DNA from: CAVRCT01 sp963719645
Lineage (GTDB): Bacteria; Pseudomonadota; Gammaproteobacteria; DSM-16500
NCBI GenBank assembly: GCA_963719645.1
Contig: CAVRCT010000007.1
Span: 62,001-126,000 of the forward strand
Direction of reading: 5' to 3'
Length of the DNA: 64,000 nucleotides
Shown here: positions 43,111-52,369 of the stretch, in pieces
Position numbering within the stretch: the stretch's first letter is position 1
Layout of the letters: the number at the start of each line of letters is the position of its first letter
The notes under the pieces: model-generated
Database searches by the model: none
Told to the model about the DNA's origin: nothing
Seen by the model: only the letters and a program-made list of their open reading frames with translations
Made by a program: the position numbers and the translations under genes

Positions 43111-43399
43111 TTATCCACAAGTCTAAAAAGCCCTACGCTTCTAGCTTAAAAGCAGGCTGTCGTCCCGGAATTTACTGGCGCTTAATGAGCGCTTTTTGCG
43201 AATTTAGCGCCAGTTAATGTCCGGGATCCATTTTGCTTAAAGCACGCAAGTTAAAAAGCAAGAAGGCGGTAAATTGAAAATGGATCCCGGACATTAAGTA
43301 GCTCTAAACGAGCAAAAGCGCTCGTTAAGAGCTACTAAATTCCGGGACGACAGCCTACTTTTAAGCTAGAGGCGTAGGGCTTTTTAGACTTATGGGTAA
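43111..43399. repeat. Composite family E palindrome with inner hairpin
   Basis: Outer arms about AAGTCTAAAAAGCCCTACGC at 43119 and complement to 43392. Within them are CGTCCCGGAATTTA and TAAATTCCGGGACGACAG arms. Further in is a separate inverted repeat, CCGGGATCCATTTTGCTT against AAATGGATCCCGGA (about 43202-43291). The inner structure recurs at 62880-63149. Three palindromes are stacked inside one another. Confidence 0.8.
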
Positions 43400-43405
43400 G
43401 GACAT

Positions 43406-43455
43406 GGGTGCAACCCGGGGTTTTGAAGCTACTTAAAAACCCCGGGTTGCGCCCA
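43406..43455. repeat. GC-rich hairpin downstream of the giant gene
   Basis: GGGTGCAACCCGGGGTTTT, 12-nt loop, AAAACCCCGGGTTGCGCCC. It lies 60 bp past the stop of the giant minus-strand gene and could end its transcript, but has no T-run. The whole 43084-43514 gap is repeats. Confidence 0.55.
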
Positions 43456-43514
43456 GGCTTGCTAATCCACCTTACACTTTTTTAAGCGAGTGCTATAGGA
43501 CGGGTTCTTTCTGG

Positions 43515-46500
43515 TTAGCTAGGTTTATTTCTTGCTATTACTTCTCCTTGCTTCTTTTCTTGCTCTTGAGTAAATGTCTTTGCATCACGTGAGACACTCG
43601 TCAGCTCATTTACCATCCTAACCCCAAATGGTTTACCAAATTCATCTTGGTAATAAGCTTTCCAGGCAACTAATTCCTTTGCCGATAAGGCAGGGATTTT
43701 TTGTGATTGGGGCGGCAGTACTACTTTACCGTGATAAAACGCTTGATTTTCACGATAAAATGCAGCGGCAATTTTTAATAATAAGGGATCGGTTGTATCA
43801 AAAACCGAGGGATTATTGTTACTATTATTTGCTCTGAGTGCCAATGAAAAAAGATGTTCAACCGCTTCAAAAAATTCTCTTCTCGGTATGCTGACAGCAT
43901 CTTTATAAGAAAAATAAGAACCCGCATATTTTGTGGGATTTCCAGTGGGATCAAAACCATCTTTTCCTACCATAGTATTTTTATCATCTATATAAACTGT
44001 CTGGAGTCGTTGTTGATCACGATAAGCAAAAAACTTTTTGATTGCGACTTGATTATCGTCCCAAATTTTGCCGGTGCCTTCTATTTTTATTTCGCTATCA
44101 AATAAATGAGCAAGCTTCTCTTCGGTTAATTTAGCGGGCAAGTTATCCATAATGATGCTTAATGGCTTACCTGCTGATAATTTTTGTCCATTTACAACGA
44201 CAGCTTGGCCTTTTTCATCTTTTTGATCCGCACTAAATGTGATGTTCCACTCGCCTTTTTTCTCGCGGGTAGTTTTGGGGCCAGGAACAGATACTTCTCT
44301 TTTTTGCATGTCTAATAAAAATTGTTCTAAGAAAAATCGATCACTTGCATGATATGGCAATTCATACAGCGTGGCTCGAAAAGAATTATTGGCTTTATCC
44401 TCAACTTCTACGATGACAGAGGAGGAGTAAGATGTTTCTGAGTGCAAATCTGCTGGATAAATCCGCCAAACTTTATTAGGCTCGTTGTCAATGGAATGCA
44501 CGCTATCTGTAAATTTATGAGGATTGCTCATTCCATTGCTAAAACTTGCGAGGCCATCAGTGTCACGGGCGACAATTTTTCTTTTCGTCAACAGGGTGGC
44601 AGCATCTTTCGGGTTTGTCGTAACGTATACACTGGTTTTAAGCTCTTTATTACTCGGATCAACAACATGGAAAATACGCGTTCGTGTGGGAGCTGGTTTT
44701 GTCAGTGTGATATTCATTTCACGTTCAATTTTAGAAAGATTGTCAATCATTACATTTAAAAAGTTGATTGCATCCGAGCTTAATTTATCATTTTCAGATT
44801 TGGCATCTTTTCGCAACTCAATTTCTTTTCGTAATGTTGCTTGTAAGTCAAGTAAACGGTCAATGGCGGTTTTGTCTTCTCCGTCCTTGTTACGTAACTC
44901 GGCATAACCGACCGCATTGGCTTTTGCGTCTTGATTTAGGAGATAAAACATTTGGTAATGCTTAAAGACTTCTTTTAGGAAATCAACTTTTTGTTGTTGG
45001 TTGAAAACAGCTAATCTTGCTTCATATAACTTTCTTACTTCCGTGTCTTGATTTGGAAAGTCCGGCAGTGTTAGACCTCTAAGATCTTCTCTTTTTTTAT
45101 CATCGGTATTAGAGTCAAACGCTTTTTGACTGGCAAGATATTCTTTTAACCCTTGTTTTTTGGAGCGAAATCCTTTACGGGTAATTTCTCTGCTGACGCC
45201 TTCCCATTGGTCACGGTGATTTTCTTCGGATTGTTTTTTAAATTCTTTATTAAGTTCTCTAAGCCGTATCATTTCAGGAAGATCAGCAAGACTTAAGTCA
45301 GTCGATGGTGCTGGAGGCAGGACAGGTGCGATAGCCTTCTTTAGCTGCTCCATCTTGTTTTTCCAGGCATTGCCATTAGTCGCCGTTGAAAAGGCTGTAA
45401 GTGCATCCAGGTATGTTTTTGTTGCAGCTTTAAGCTCTTCACGGTTAAGAGTTGCGTCAATCTTTAGACCCTTTACAGCTTTAAAATAATTATCTTCTGC
45501 AGCTTTGACTTGTACGAGAGCTGAAGTTAGCTTTTCATGTAAGGCGCTTAACTCTGTGAATGCAGCTTTAGCAGCATCGTACTCTGCTTTGAGTTCTGGT
45601 CTGGGTGGACGCGCAAGAAAATTTCCATCATTAATTTCTTTAATATCGTCACGCATTTCATGAGCTGCGGTTTCCACCGGTTTCCAGAATTCTTTTTTGT
45701 GTACTTGGTTTTCTAGAAAAGCTTGATAGCGGGCTAAATTAGCTTGTGCAATATCGGTAGCTAAGTCTTTTACTTCGGCTGGGCTCAAGACAGGTTTGCC
45801 TGTGCTCAAAACAGTTGTTACCGGTGGCTTGTTGAGTGCTAACTCAATCTCATCTGACTTAGTAACGCAATTAGCGATAACATCGTTTAATAAGCCATCT
45901 AAATTAAATTCTTTAAATTCACCTTTGCTATCAGCGCATGCTGTTGCCATGCCATTTGCTAAATTATCTCTAATTTTTCCGAATGCTTTATCAAGCGAAG
46001 CATTAAACTTGTTTTTGGCAGCGTCTGTTCGTTCCTTTAATTCTACTATCTCTGGATTGTTTGGATCCTGAGCCGGTATCGGGATTAAAGTAGCTGGAGA
46101 GTCTGTTGTACGAAGTCGTTGTTCTAAGCTTGCAACTTCAAGCTTTGCTTGAGCTTGATAAAGCTTTGTTGCAAAAGTGTTTAATTGACCATCTTTAAAA
46201 TGATCTGTGTCAGTTAGCTTTAATTTATCTCGAATTTTATCTTTGGGGCAGGGTGGAATTGTGAAAACTGAAGCGAATCGTTCAGCTAATTCAGCTTGTA
46301 GATCTTTATGTTTGCTTTTATCCATTAGGCTTGCATCAAGCTCTGGTGTTTCTGCATAATATTTTTTAAACGCGTCTTGTAATAAAAGATAAGCATCCAT
46401 TACATTCCTTTCGTAATCACGATAACGATAAAGGTCTGTTGATTTTCTCTCAGCTAACCCAGCTTTGGATTTATCATTCTTTTCTAGCGCAGCTCTGATG

Positions 46501-49500
46501 CGAGGAAAGCACTGAGCGATCATATTGTTAATATTTGCTTCTTTTTGTTCAACCCTCTTTTGTTGGCTTGCTTTTTTAGTTTGCTTATGGGTATCAATTT
46601 CGGTTAATAATTCTCTAAAAGCATTTGCTGCAGCGCTATTTTCGTTGCCATTGAATAATGTATTACGAAACGATGTCTTTAAGCTTGGTTCAGGTGTTTC
46701 TTTTGCTTCATAGTCATTTAAAAAATCTAAAATTTGTTTTGCTTTTGCTTTCACTTTTTCTTCGTCGAAGGGCGATAAGAAATGCTGATGCAAAACCGAT
46801 CTAAATTTCCCCCATGCTTTCTTCATGTCGTTTTCGTAATTTTCAAGACCATTCATTGGTGCATTTTTGTCGTCAGTTGTTTGATAGCTTTCTTTGACGC
46901 CTTGAGTTACGTTTATATCTGTATAGGCTGTTAGTGCTTTAAATTGAGCAGTGATACTATCTTGAATGATCTTGCCTACATTTACAGCTTTCTCTAGTGC
47001 TTTTTTACGTTCATCACGTAATACCATAATGGCTTGAGCAAGGTTGCTCTCAGGGGAGTCGGCTTTGAATTCTAAAGGTTGTATTGGTTTAAAAAGCGCT
47101 TGAATAGCGGGTTTCAGATGAGTGTTTAATAAATTAGCGTCATCAACACTCTGTTCATTATATATAGCTTGATAAAAGGCTTTTAATTTCTCATGTGAAA
47201 TGCGAACCATTTCTGCAAATTGATCAGGTCCTTTTTCTTCGGAGGCGAGATAGATCGATTCAAATACTTTCCTTGGGAGAAGCTGAGTGACTTTCGTGTG
47301 AAAACTATTTTTAAAGTCGAGTGAATAAGGGGCATCAGGTGACGAGCTTTTTAATTCATATTTATCTTCAGCGGCTTCAGCCTGCGCAGCTTGATGGACG
47401 TATCCAGCACGTTTGGTCTTTTCTTTGTTTACTTCTGCAAGTGTTGGTTTCAGCTCGACTTCGACATTTGGAAGGTTTTTGAATTCAGTCCAATTTAAGT
47501 CGGAATTAAGAAGGTGTTTTTTGGTTTCATCTGCCAATGCTTTAGCAAGTTCTGTTGTTTTATCACCTGACACGAAACTTTCCGCGATCATTTTTTCATC
47601 TGCTGCAACGACAGAGTCTGGGTTAGCACAGCATGCATCGATGACCGCAGCTTTTAGGGGGGCAATTACTTGAATGAATTGGTTTCTATATGAATCAGCA
47701 TAATTGGCTGCAAGATCTGCTGAATTCGCTGCATATTTGCTTTCAGGTAAAAGAGGTAGGTTTTTTCCAAACGTATCAGCAAGGCCAGATATTTGGGTGT
47801 GCAATATTTCAATCATTTGTCTATCAAATTGATTGACTGCTTGGAGATGAGCTTGTAAAGCTTGTATGTTAGTCGCGTCAGATAGTGGTGGTGAAATTAA
47901 TGGATGCGGATTAGGCGTGCTAAGAAGGGTTCCTAGATTCAAACCGGTCTCTAGGGGTGTTGTTTTTTTAAAGTCTTTTGTTGTAGTAACAATTTCTTTT
48001 ACTCGTAATTGCGCAATAAAATTGGTTGCTAACGTTTCCGCTGCTTTTAGGTCAGAGAAAGGGGATTGATCGGCGCTTGTTTCGGAAATTTGAGTAAGAA
48101 GCGACTTAAGTTCTTCCAAGGCTGTTTTGATATGATTCTGATGGTTTGTTCTATAAGGATGTAATAGTTTATATTCTTTGGCTTCTAACTTGTATTCTTC
48201 AGACGCGTGAATTTTAGTTTCAATGGTTTCTAAAAAAGCATTCAATTTAGATTTCTTCGAATTGTCTTTGTTATCAGCCGGATGGTTTGGTTTGTCATCA
48301 CCACCACCGCCACCTTGTTGCTGACCTTTTTTCTCATTAGCTGCTGGTTGTTTGCCAGGTTGCTCAGTGCGATTGGCATTGGCAGGAGGAGTTTCTGCGC
48401 TGCTGCTACTGCTACTGCTTGCGCTGGCAGATGCTGGTTTGTCTTTTCCTTTTTGGTCTTTTGAATCGCCGTCAGCTGGTGCTGGATTGAAATTAGAATT
48501 AGACATAGATGTACTACCTGTTTTAGGTTTAGGAGAGTGTTGGGGTGATGCTTTTACATCTGTTTTTGCTTTATCGTCTTTGCGCTTAGCTTCGGCTGCT
48601 GCATTGACGCGCGATGTTTGTAACTCGTTAAGACTAGCGAGAAACTTCTCGTTATTTTCCAAGATGTGGTGTAGTACTTGGTGGTTTGTTGTAAGCAAAT
48701 CAGGCTCTGCTGTTTTAGCAAATAAAGTATTGATACTTTCAGTTAAGGTGCTTTCTTTAATAGGGATATTCAAACGGGCATTGTAAAAGTTAATTAAAAG
48801 CGTTTTTAATTGAGATAAAACGGCCGAAAATTTTTCTTCTGCTTCAGGAATTGTAGTTGTAATTTTTGTAGAAAAAATATTATTGATTGTAGCAGTCCGG
48901 CGACGTTTTGATTCTGCTTCATCGGCTTTTACTTTCGCATCTGCATCCGCTTTTGCTTTCGCATCTGCATCCGCTTTTGCTTTCGCATCTGCATCCGCTT
49001 TTGCTTTCGCATCTGCATCCGCTTTTGCTTTCGCATCTGCATCCGCTTTTGCTTTCGCATCTGCATCCGCTTTTGCTTTCGCATCTGCATCTGCTTTTGC
49101 TTTCGCATCTGCATCTGCTTTTGCTTTCGCATCTGCATCTGCTTTTGCTTTCGCATCTGCATCCGCTTTTGCTTTCGCATCTGCATCCGCTTTTGCTTTC
49201 GCATCTGCATCTGCTTTTGCTTTCGCATCTGCATCTGCTTTTGCTTTCGCATCTGCATCTGCTTTTGCTTTCGTATCTGCATCCGCTTTTGCTTTCGCAT
49301 CTGCATCTGCTTTTGCTTTCGCATCTGCATCCGCTTTTGCTTTCGCATCTGCATCCGCTTTTGCTTTCGCATCTGCTGCAGCAGTATGCGATGTTTGGAT
49401 TTTTATGATGCTATCGGCTAAATGTCCTATGCCCAATTTTGATAGCATGCGTTTCGCTTCATCTTGAGATGGTTGTGAGGTGCCTTTTATGACTTTTACT

Positions 49501-51398
49501 AGTCTCTCAATATTACCTAATTCCGCATCACCAAATGGGGAATCTAATTTATCTATGAATTGGAGTGTTATACCTTCTTTAGCTTTTTTTAGAACGTCGC
49601 CGCCACCAGCAAGATTTGAAACGCCGGCAGCAATATCAATCTCATCAAAAAGAGGTTGAATTTCGTCTTTCCTTTTTTGACGTTCAGTATTTTCATCAGC
49701 GTTGCGTTTTCCATCTGCAGCCGCTTTGTGTTGTGCTTCTGCTCGTGCTCTTGCCGCTGCTTCATCCGTTTTTGCTTTCGCCTCTGCTACTGCTTTTTCT
49801 TTTTCTGCTTCATCTGCTATGCGTTTTGCTTCTATTGATCGAATGGCGGCAGTTTTAACTTTATTTAAGTTGGAGATAATTCCATCAATGCTGCTAAACT
49901 TTATGCCTTGGTCAGTTAAAGGTTTCAAGCAAGATGTAACACTATTATTATCTATCTTATCATTTCTGTTAACCATCAAAAATAAGCCCCGAATGGGTGT
50001 TTCAATATCAGGCATTGTTTTTAATTTTTTTGGTACCTGATCAACCAAGTCCTGTTCTAATTGAGTAAACGTGTTATCGAAAGATGTCTGATTTGAATTG
50101 TAGGGTGAGATATTATATTCTTTCTTAAGAGCCGCAATGGAGAGGTGAACTGATTTTTTGAGTTTTTTTTCAGTTTCTTCTTTTTCTTCCTGTGCTTTAT
50201 GAATTGCTGCGGTTCGAATATTACTTAAAGTTTTTGCGATGTTGGAAGCAGCATTTGAAGCAGAATATTTTTCTAGGTGCAGAGACTTAAATTGTTTTTT
50301 AATATAGCCCTCTGTTAAGTTTATCGATGCGTTTTTTGGAGACGTTAAATCGAATAAATTTTTTAAATCGGCAATTGTGGGAAGTATAGGAAGTTGTTTG
50401 TTATGGACAGCATCGATTATATGTTCAGTAACAGAAAGTCTTATGATTTCTATAATAAGGTTGGAATCTGAGAGGCTGATATCATTCTTTTTTAATTCAT
50501 CATTATGCAATATATTATGCAAAGTCTGCTTAAACTCTTTTATTTTGGGTGCAGCAACACGATCTTCGTCTCTTTTTTTATCCGCTGCTCTTTTTTTTGC
50601 TTCTGCCAAATCATCACGATCAGGATTGCCTTCAGTGATGGGAGTCGAAGTTGAATCTTCTTCATCAAGATATGGTTTTTTTGCTGGAGCAGGAGAGGAA
50701 GCAGGAGCTTGTTTTGGGGGTGCGGAACCTGTTTTTGGAGGCTGATGATCTGATTTTTTGTCTTCTTTTTTAGGTTCGATTTTTTTAGGAGGTAGATTGT
50801 CGGGGGTTACCGAAAAACCTAAGCCATTTCCAAGTGCATTCCCAGCTTTTATTCTTAAATTTGTGGCTAGGTTTGGATTGGTATAATCGTCTATTTGTTT
50901 TCTCAGTTCTTTTAAGTTTTTAGTTAACATATTTCTTTGAATATCTTCATAGCTTTTTAATTCAATTTTTCCATCCTTGCATACTTTTCTAAGATGTAAA
51001 TATTGAATAAAACTAATTAGTCGGTTAATACCGCTTTGGGGAAGGTTACCTCGGTCACCAGCAGAGTTTTTGAAACGTACTAATGTTGAACTTAAGGAAT
51101 TTATTTTATCATTGAAGTCTTTACTGCTTTGAATGTTAGGATTGAAGAGCTCTTCAACAATTTTTTTTGCATCTTGCGCTGCTTCCTCTTTGTTTGCATA
51201 TCCCTTCTCTATTCCTAAATCAATTCGACCATCAACTTCTAATGGTGTTTCGTTCCTTGATCGGGGAGTTTTTGGAGCTAAAACGTTATCAAATGTTTTA
51301 TAATCAGCATCAGTAAGATCAACTCCATACTGAGCTAATAATTTTTTTGGTTCTTCTAGCGTACACATAGCATCAAATAATTCACGCGATAATGACAT
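43515..51398 (-). CDS. Giant coiled-coil protein with octapeptide array, putative effector
   Basis: About 2,627 residues; no known domain recognised. Residues 1-215 are mixed alpha, 215-300 a Pro/Lys/Ser linker, and 300-660 helical with Lys/Glu coils. About 676-828 is a 19-unit (ADADAKAK-type) array. Around 920-1040 is a Pro/Ser/Gly-rich linker including SASASSSSSSSAE and GQQQGGGGGDD. 1040-2190 is long helical. The last 430 residues look globular and beta-containing (RTRIFHVVDPSNKELKTSVYV, KVWRIYPADLH). No signal peptide or membrane helices. The size, charge and modular linkers fit large Dot/Icm-type effectors; this is inference. Start at ATG 51398; GTG 51407 is possible. Confidence 0.65.
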   Translation of the reverse strand: MSLSRELFDAMCTLEEPKKLLAQYGVDLTDADYKTFDNVLAPKTPRSRNETPLEVDGRIDLGIEKGYANKEEAAQDAKKIVEELFNPNIQSSKDFNDKINSLSSTLVRFKNSAGDRGNLPQSGINRLISFIQYLHLRKVCKDGKIELKSYEDIQRNMLTKNLKELRKQIDDYTNPNLATNLRIKAGNALGNGLGFSVTPDNLPPKKIEPKKEDKKSDHQPPKTGSAPPKQAPASSPAPAKKPYLDEEDSTSTPITEGNPDRDDLAEAKKRAADKKRDEDRVAAPKIKEFKQTLHNILHNDELKKNDISLSDSNLIIEIIRLSVTEHIIDAVHNKQLPILPTIADLKNLFDLTSPKNASINLTEGYIKKQFKSLHLEKYSASNAASNIAKTLSNIRTAAIHKAQEEKEETEKKLKKSVHLSIAALKKEYNISPYNSNQTSFDNTFTQLEQDLVDQVPKKLKTMPDIETPIRGLFLMVNRNDKIDNNSVTSCLKPLTDQGIKFSSIDGIISNLNKVKTAAIRSIEAKRIADEAEKEKAVAEAKAKTDEAAARARAEAQHKAAADGKRNADENTERQKRKDEIQPLFDEIDIAAGVSNLAGGGDVLKKAKEGITLQFIDKLDSPFGDAELGNIERLVKVIKGTSQPSQDEAKRMLSKLGIGHLADSIIKIQTSHTAAADAKAKADADAKAKADADAKAKADADAKAKADADTKAKADADAKAKADADAKAKADADAKAKADADAKAKADADAKAKADADAKAKADADAKAKADADAKAKADADAKAKADADAKAKADADAKAKADADAKAKADADAKAKADADAKVKADEAESKRRRTATINNIFSTKITTTIPEAEEKFSAVLSQLKTLLINFYNARLNIPIKESTLTESINTLFAKTAEPDLLTTNHQVLHHILENNEKFLASLNELQTSRVNAAAEAKRKDDKAKTDVKASPQHSPKPKTGSTSMSNSNFNPAPADGDSKDQKGKDKPASASASSSSSSSAETPPANANRTEQPGKQPAANEKKGQQQGGGGGDDKPNHPADNKDNSKKSKLNAFLETIETKIHASEEYKLEAKEYKLLHPYRTNHQNHIKTALEELKSLLTQISETSADQSPFSDLKAAETLATNFIAQLRVKEIVTTTKDFKKTTPLETGLNLGTLLSTPNPHPLISPPLSDATNIQALQAHLQAVNQFDRQMIEILHTQISGLADTFGKNLPLLPESKYAANSADLAANYADSYRNQFIQVIAPLKAAVIDACCANPDSVVAADEKMIAESFVSGDKTTELAKALADETKKHLLNSDLNWTEFKNLPNVEVELKPTLAEVNKEKTKRAGYVHQAAQAEAAEDKYELKSSSPDAPYSLDFKNSFHTKVTQLLPRKVFESIYLASEEKGPDQFAEMVRISHEKLKAFYQAIYNEQSVDDANLLNTHLKPAIQALFKPIQPLEFKADSPESNLAQAIMVLRDERKKALEKAVNVGKIIQDSITAQFKALTAYTDINVTQGVKESYQTTDDKNAPMNGLENYENDMKKAWGKFRSVLHQHFLSPFDEEKVKAKAKQILDFLNDYEAKETPEPSLKTSFRNTLFNGNENSAAANAFRELLTEIDTHKQTKKASQQKRVEQKEANINNMIAQCFPRIRAALEKNDKSKAGLAERKSTDLYRYRDYERNVMDAYLLLQDAFKKYYAETPELDASLMDKSKHKDLQAELAERFASVFTIPPCPKDKIRDKLKLTDTDHFKDGQLNTFATKLYQAQAKLEVASLEQRLRTTDSPATLIPIPAQDPNNPEIVELKERTDAAKNKFNASLDKAFGKIRDNLANGMATACADSKGEFKEFNLDGLLNDVIANCVTKSDEIELALNKPPVTTVLSTGKPVLSPAEVKDLATDIAQANLARYQAFLENQVHKKEFWKPVETAAHEMRDDIKEINDGNFLARPPRPELKAEYDAAKAAFTELSALHEKLTSALVQVKAAEDNYFKAVKGLKIDATLNREELKAATKTYLDALTAFSTATNGNAWKNKMEQLKKAIAPVLPPAPSTDLSLADLPEMIRLRELNKEFKKQSEENHRDQWEGVSREITRKGFRSKKQGLKEYLASQKAFDSNTDDKKREDLRGLTLPDFPNQDTEVRKLYEARLAVFNQQQKVDFLKEVFKHYQMFYLLNQDAKANAVGYAELRNKDGEDKTAIDRLLDLQATLRKEIELRKDAKSENDKLSSDAINFLNVMIDNLSKIEREMNITLTKPAPTRTRIFHVVDPSNKELKTSVYVTTNPKDAATLLTKRKIVARDTDGLASFSNGMSNPHKFTDSVHSIDNEPNKVWRIYPADLHSETSYSSSVIVEVEDKANNSFRATLYELPYHASDRFFLEQFLLDMQKREVSVPGPKTTREKKGEWNITFSADQKDEKGQAVVVNGQKLSAGKPLSIIMDNLPAKLTEEKLAHLFDSEIKIEGTGKIWDDNQVAIKKFFAYRDQQRLQTVYIDDKNTMVGKDGFDPTGNPTKYAGSYFSYKDAVSIPRREFFEAVEHLFSLALRANNSNNNPSVFDTTDPLLLKIAAAFYRENQAFYHGKVVLPPQSQKIPALSAKELVAWKAYYQDEFGKPFGVRMVNELTSVSRDAKTFTQEQEKKQGEVIARNKPS
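48925..49380 (-). repeat. 24-bp tandem array, 19 units, inside the giant gene
   Basis: The plus-strand unit is GCTTTTGCTTTCGCATCTGCATCC or the ...GCATCT variant, encoding Ala/Asp/Lys octapeptides on the minus strand. The two outermost units are degenerate. Only a handful of positions vary (ATCC/ATCT, one GTATCT giving Thr). Because 24 is a multiple of 3, all six frames stay open or nearly so through the array. Copy number is likely to vary by slippage. Confidence 0.95.
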
Positions 51399-51639
51399 AA
51401 CCCACACCCCATTTTAAATTTAGGAGATTACAATAATAATCGTCCATTTTTTTCTTAAATGATTTAACAGAACAAATTGTTAAAATTTGTTCTATCTCAA
51501 TTCCTTGAATTTTAGTTTCTCTATAAGTATAGAGTATACAGGAAATCTTAACGGTGTATTAAATGGGCATTTAAAAAAAATTTGTATCTTTAGAGAAGCT
51601 TAAGGTTAACTTAACGGGGGTGGGCTTTATCCAGGTTCT

Positions 51640-51692
51640 AAATGAGAATAATTCTCAATTGTGTTGACAGTGGGCGGGGCAGCGGTAATACT
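51640..51692 (+). promoter_or_regulatory. feoA: Fur-box-like palindrome and sigma-70 promoter for feoABC
   Basis: AAATGAGAATAATTCTCAATT (51640-51660) is a near-perfect palindrome of the AT-rich GAGAATNATTCTC Fur type. TTGACA follows at 51664-51669 and TAATACT at 51686-51692 (16-17 bp spacing). It reads toward feoA, 435 bp away, across two palindromic repeats and no gene. Bases 51408-51639 show nothing else. Confidence 0.6.
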
Positions 51693-51830
51693 AGAACGCT
51701 GTGGTTGGAAGAAAGTAGGGTGAATTCTCTGGTTTATTAACTATTTGTTTTAAAACAACTTTTTAGTGAGTAGAGCGGAAAATGAGATAGAAGGTAACTT
51801 GCTCGCCTGCTCGTGTCATTCTCCACCGGT

Positions 51831-51927
51831 GTGTCGTCCCGCGCGGCTTTTAGCGCGGGATCCAGCGTCTTAAGCGTCGCTAATTTAAGGCACTGGATCC
51901 CGCGCTAAAAGCCGCGCGGGACGACAC
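51831..51927. repeat. Family F-like palindrome in the feo leader
   Basis: GTGTCGTCCCGCGCGGCTTT and its complement, inner arms AGCGCGGGATCCAG. Related to 42157-42258 in its GTGTCGT-CC ends and GCTTTTAGC centre, but GC-richer. Confidence 0.82.
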
Positions 51928-51994
51928 ATTCGTTTGGTGTGAGGAGCGGTAGGTGGGTTAAAGCGATCATTGCCATTAAGTTAAGGGCTACTCT

Positions 51995-52097
51995 GTCATT
52001 GCGAGGAGCGTTTTTTGCGACGAAGCAATCCAGTTTTGAAGTCATCGTCCACTCAAAACTGGATTGCTTCGTCGCAAAAAACGCTTCTCGCAATGAC
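51995..52097. repeat. Family B palindrome in the feo leader
   Basis: GTCATTGCGAGGAGCGTTTT and complement with one mismatch in the right arm (CGCTTCTCGC). It ends 29 bp before the feoA start codon, so a folded transcript would place a long hairpin directly upstream of the feoA ribosome site. Confidence 0.87.
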
Positions 52098-52126
52098 AGA
52101 GCGTCAGAGTTTAATTAGGAACACAT

Positions 52127-52369
52127 ATGCAACTTAGCGACATGCAAATCGGGCAAACAGGGCGGATTCTGCGGATTCAGGCGGGAGATGCGTTGTATCG
52201 TCACCGATTGATTTCGATGGGGTTATTGCCGGGAACCGAATTTAAAGTGTCTCGCATTGCACCCTTAGGTGACCCGATTGAAATCACTGTCCGTGGGTTT
52301 GCCTTAAGTTTGCGGAAAGGGGAAGCGGCTATTCTTATTATCGAAGAGGTGGCTGCATGCGCTTCTTAA
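52127..52369 (+). CDS. feoA: Ferrous iron transport protein A
   Basis: 80 residues, an SH3-like fold. LSDMQIGQTGRILRI, then YRHRLISMGLLPGTEFKVSRIAPLGDPIEI and VRGFALSLRKGEA match FeoA closely. It acts on the cytoplasmic side with FeoB. Its last 13 bp overlap feoB. GGAAC precedes ATG 52127. Confidence 0.96.
   Translation: MQLSDMQIGQTGRILRIQAGDALYRHRLISMGLLPGTEFKVSRIAPLGDPIEITVRGFALSLRKGEAAILIIEEVAACAS

Noticed and set aside
48925..49380. CRISPR-like array
   Set aside because: Units are contiguous and in frame with no unique spacers; it is a coding tandem repeat. No other repeat-spacer array or cas gene is visible.
48883..49467. Plus-strand and second minus-strand open frames through the octapeptide array
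   Set aside because: They arise because the repeat period is a multiple of three; flanks outside the array do not support coding and no ribosome sites are seen.
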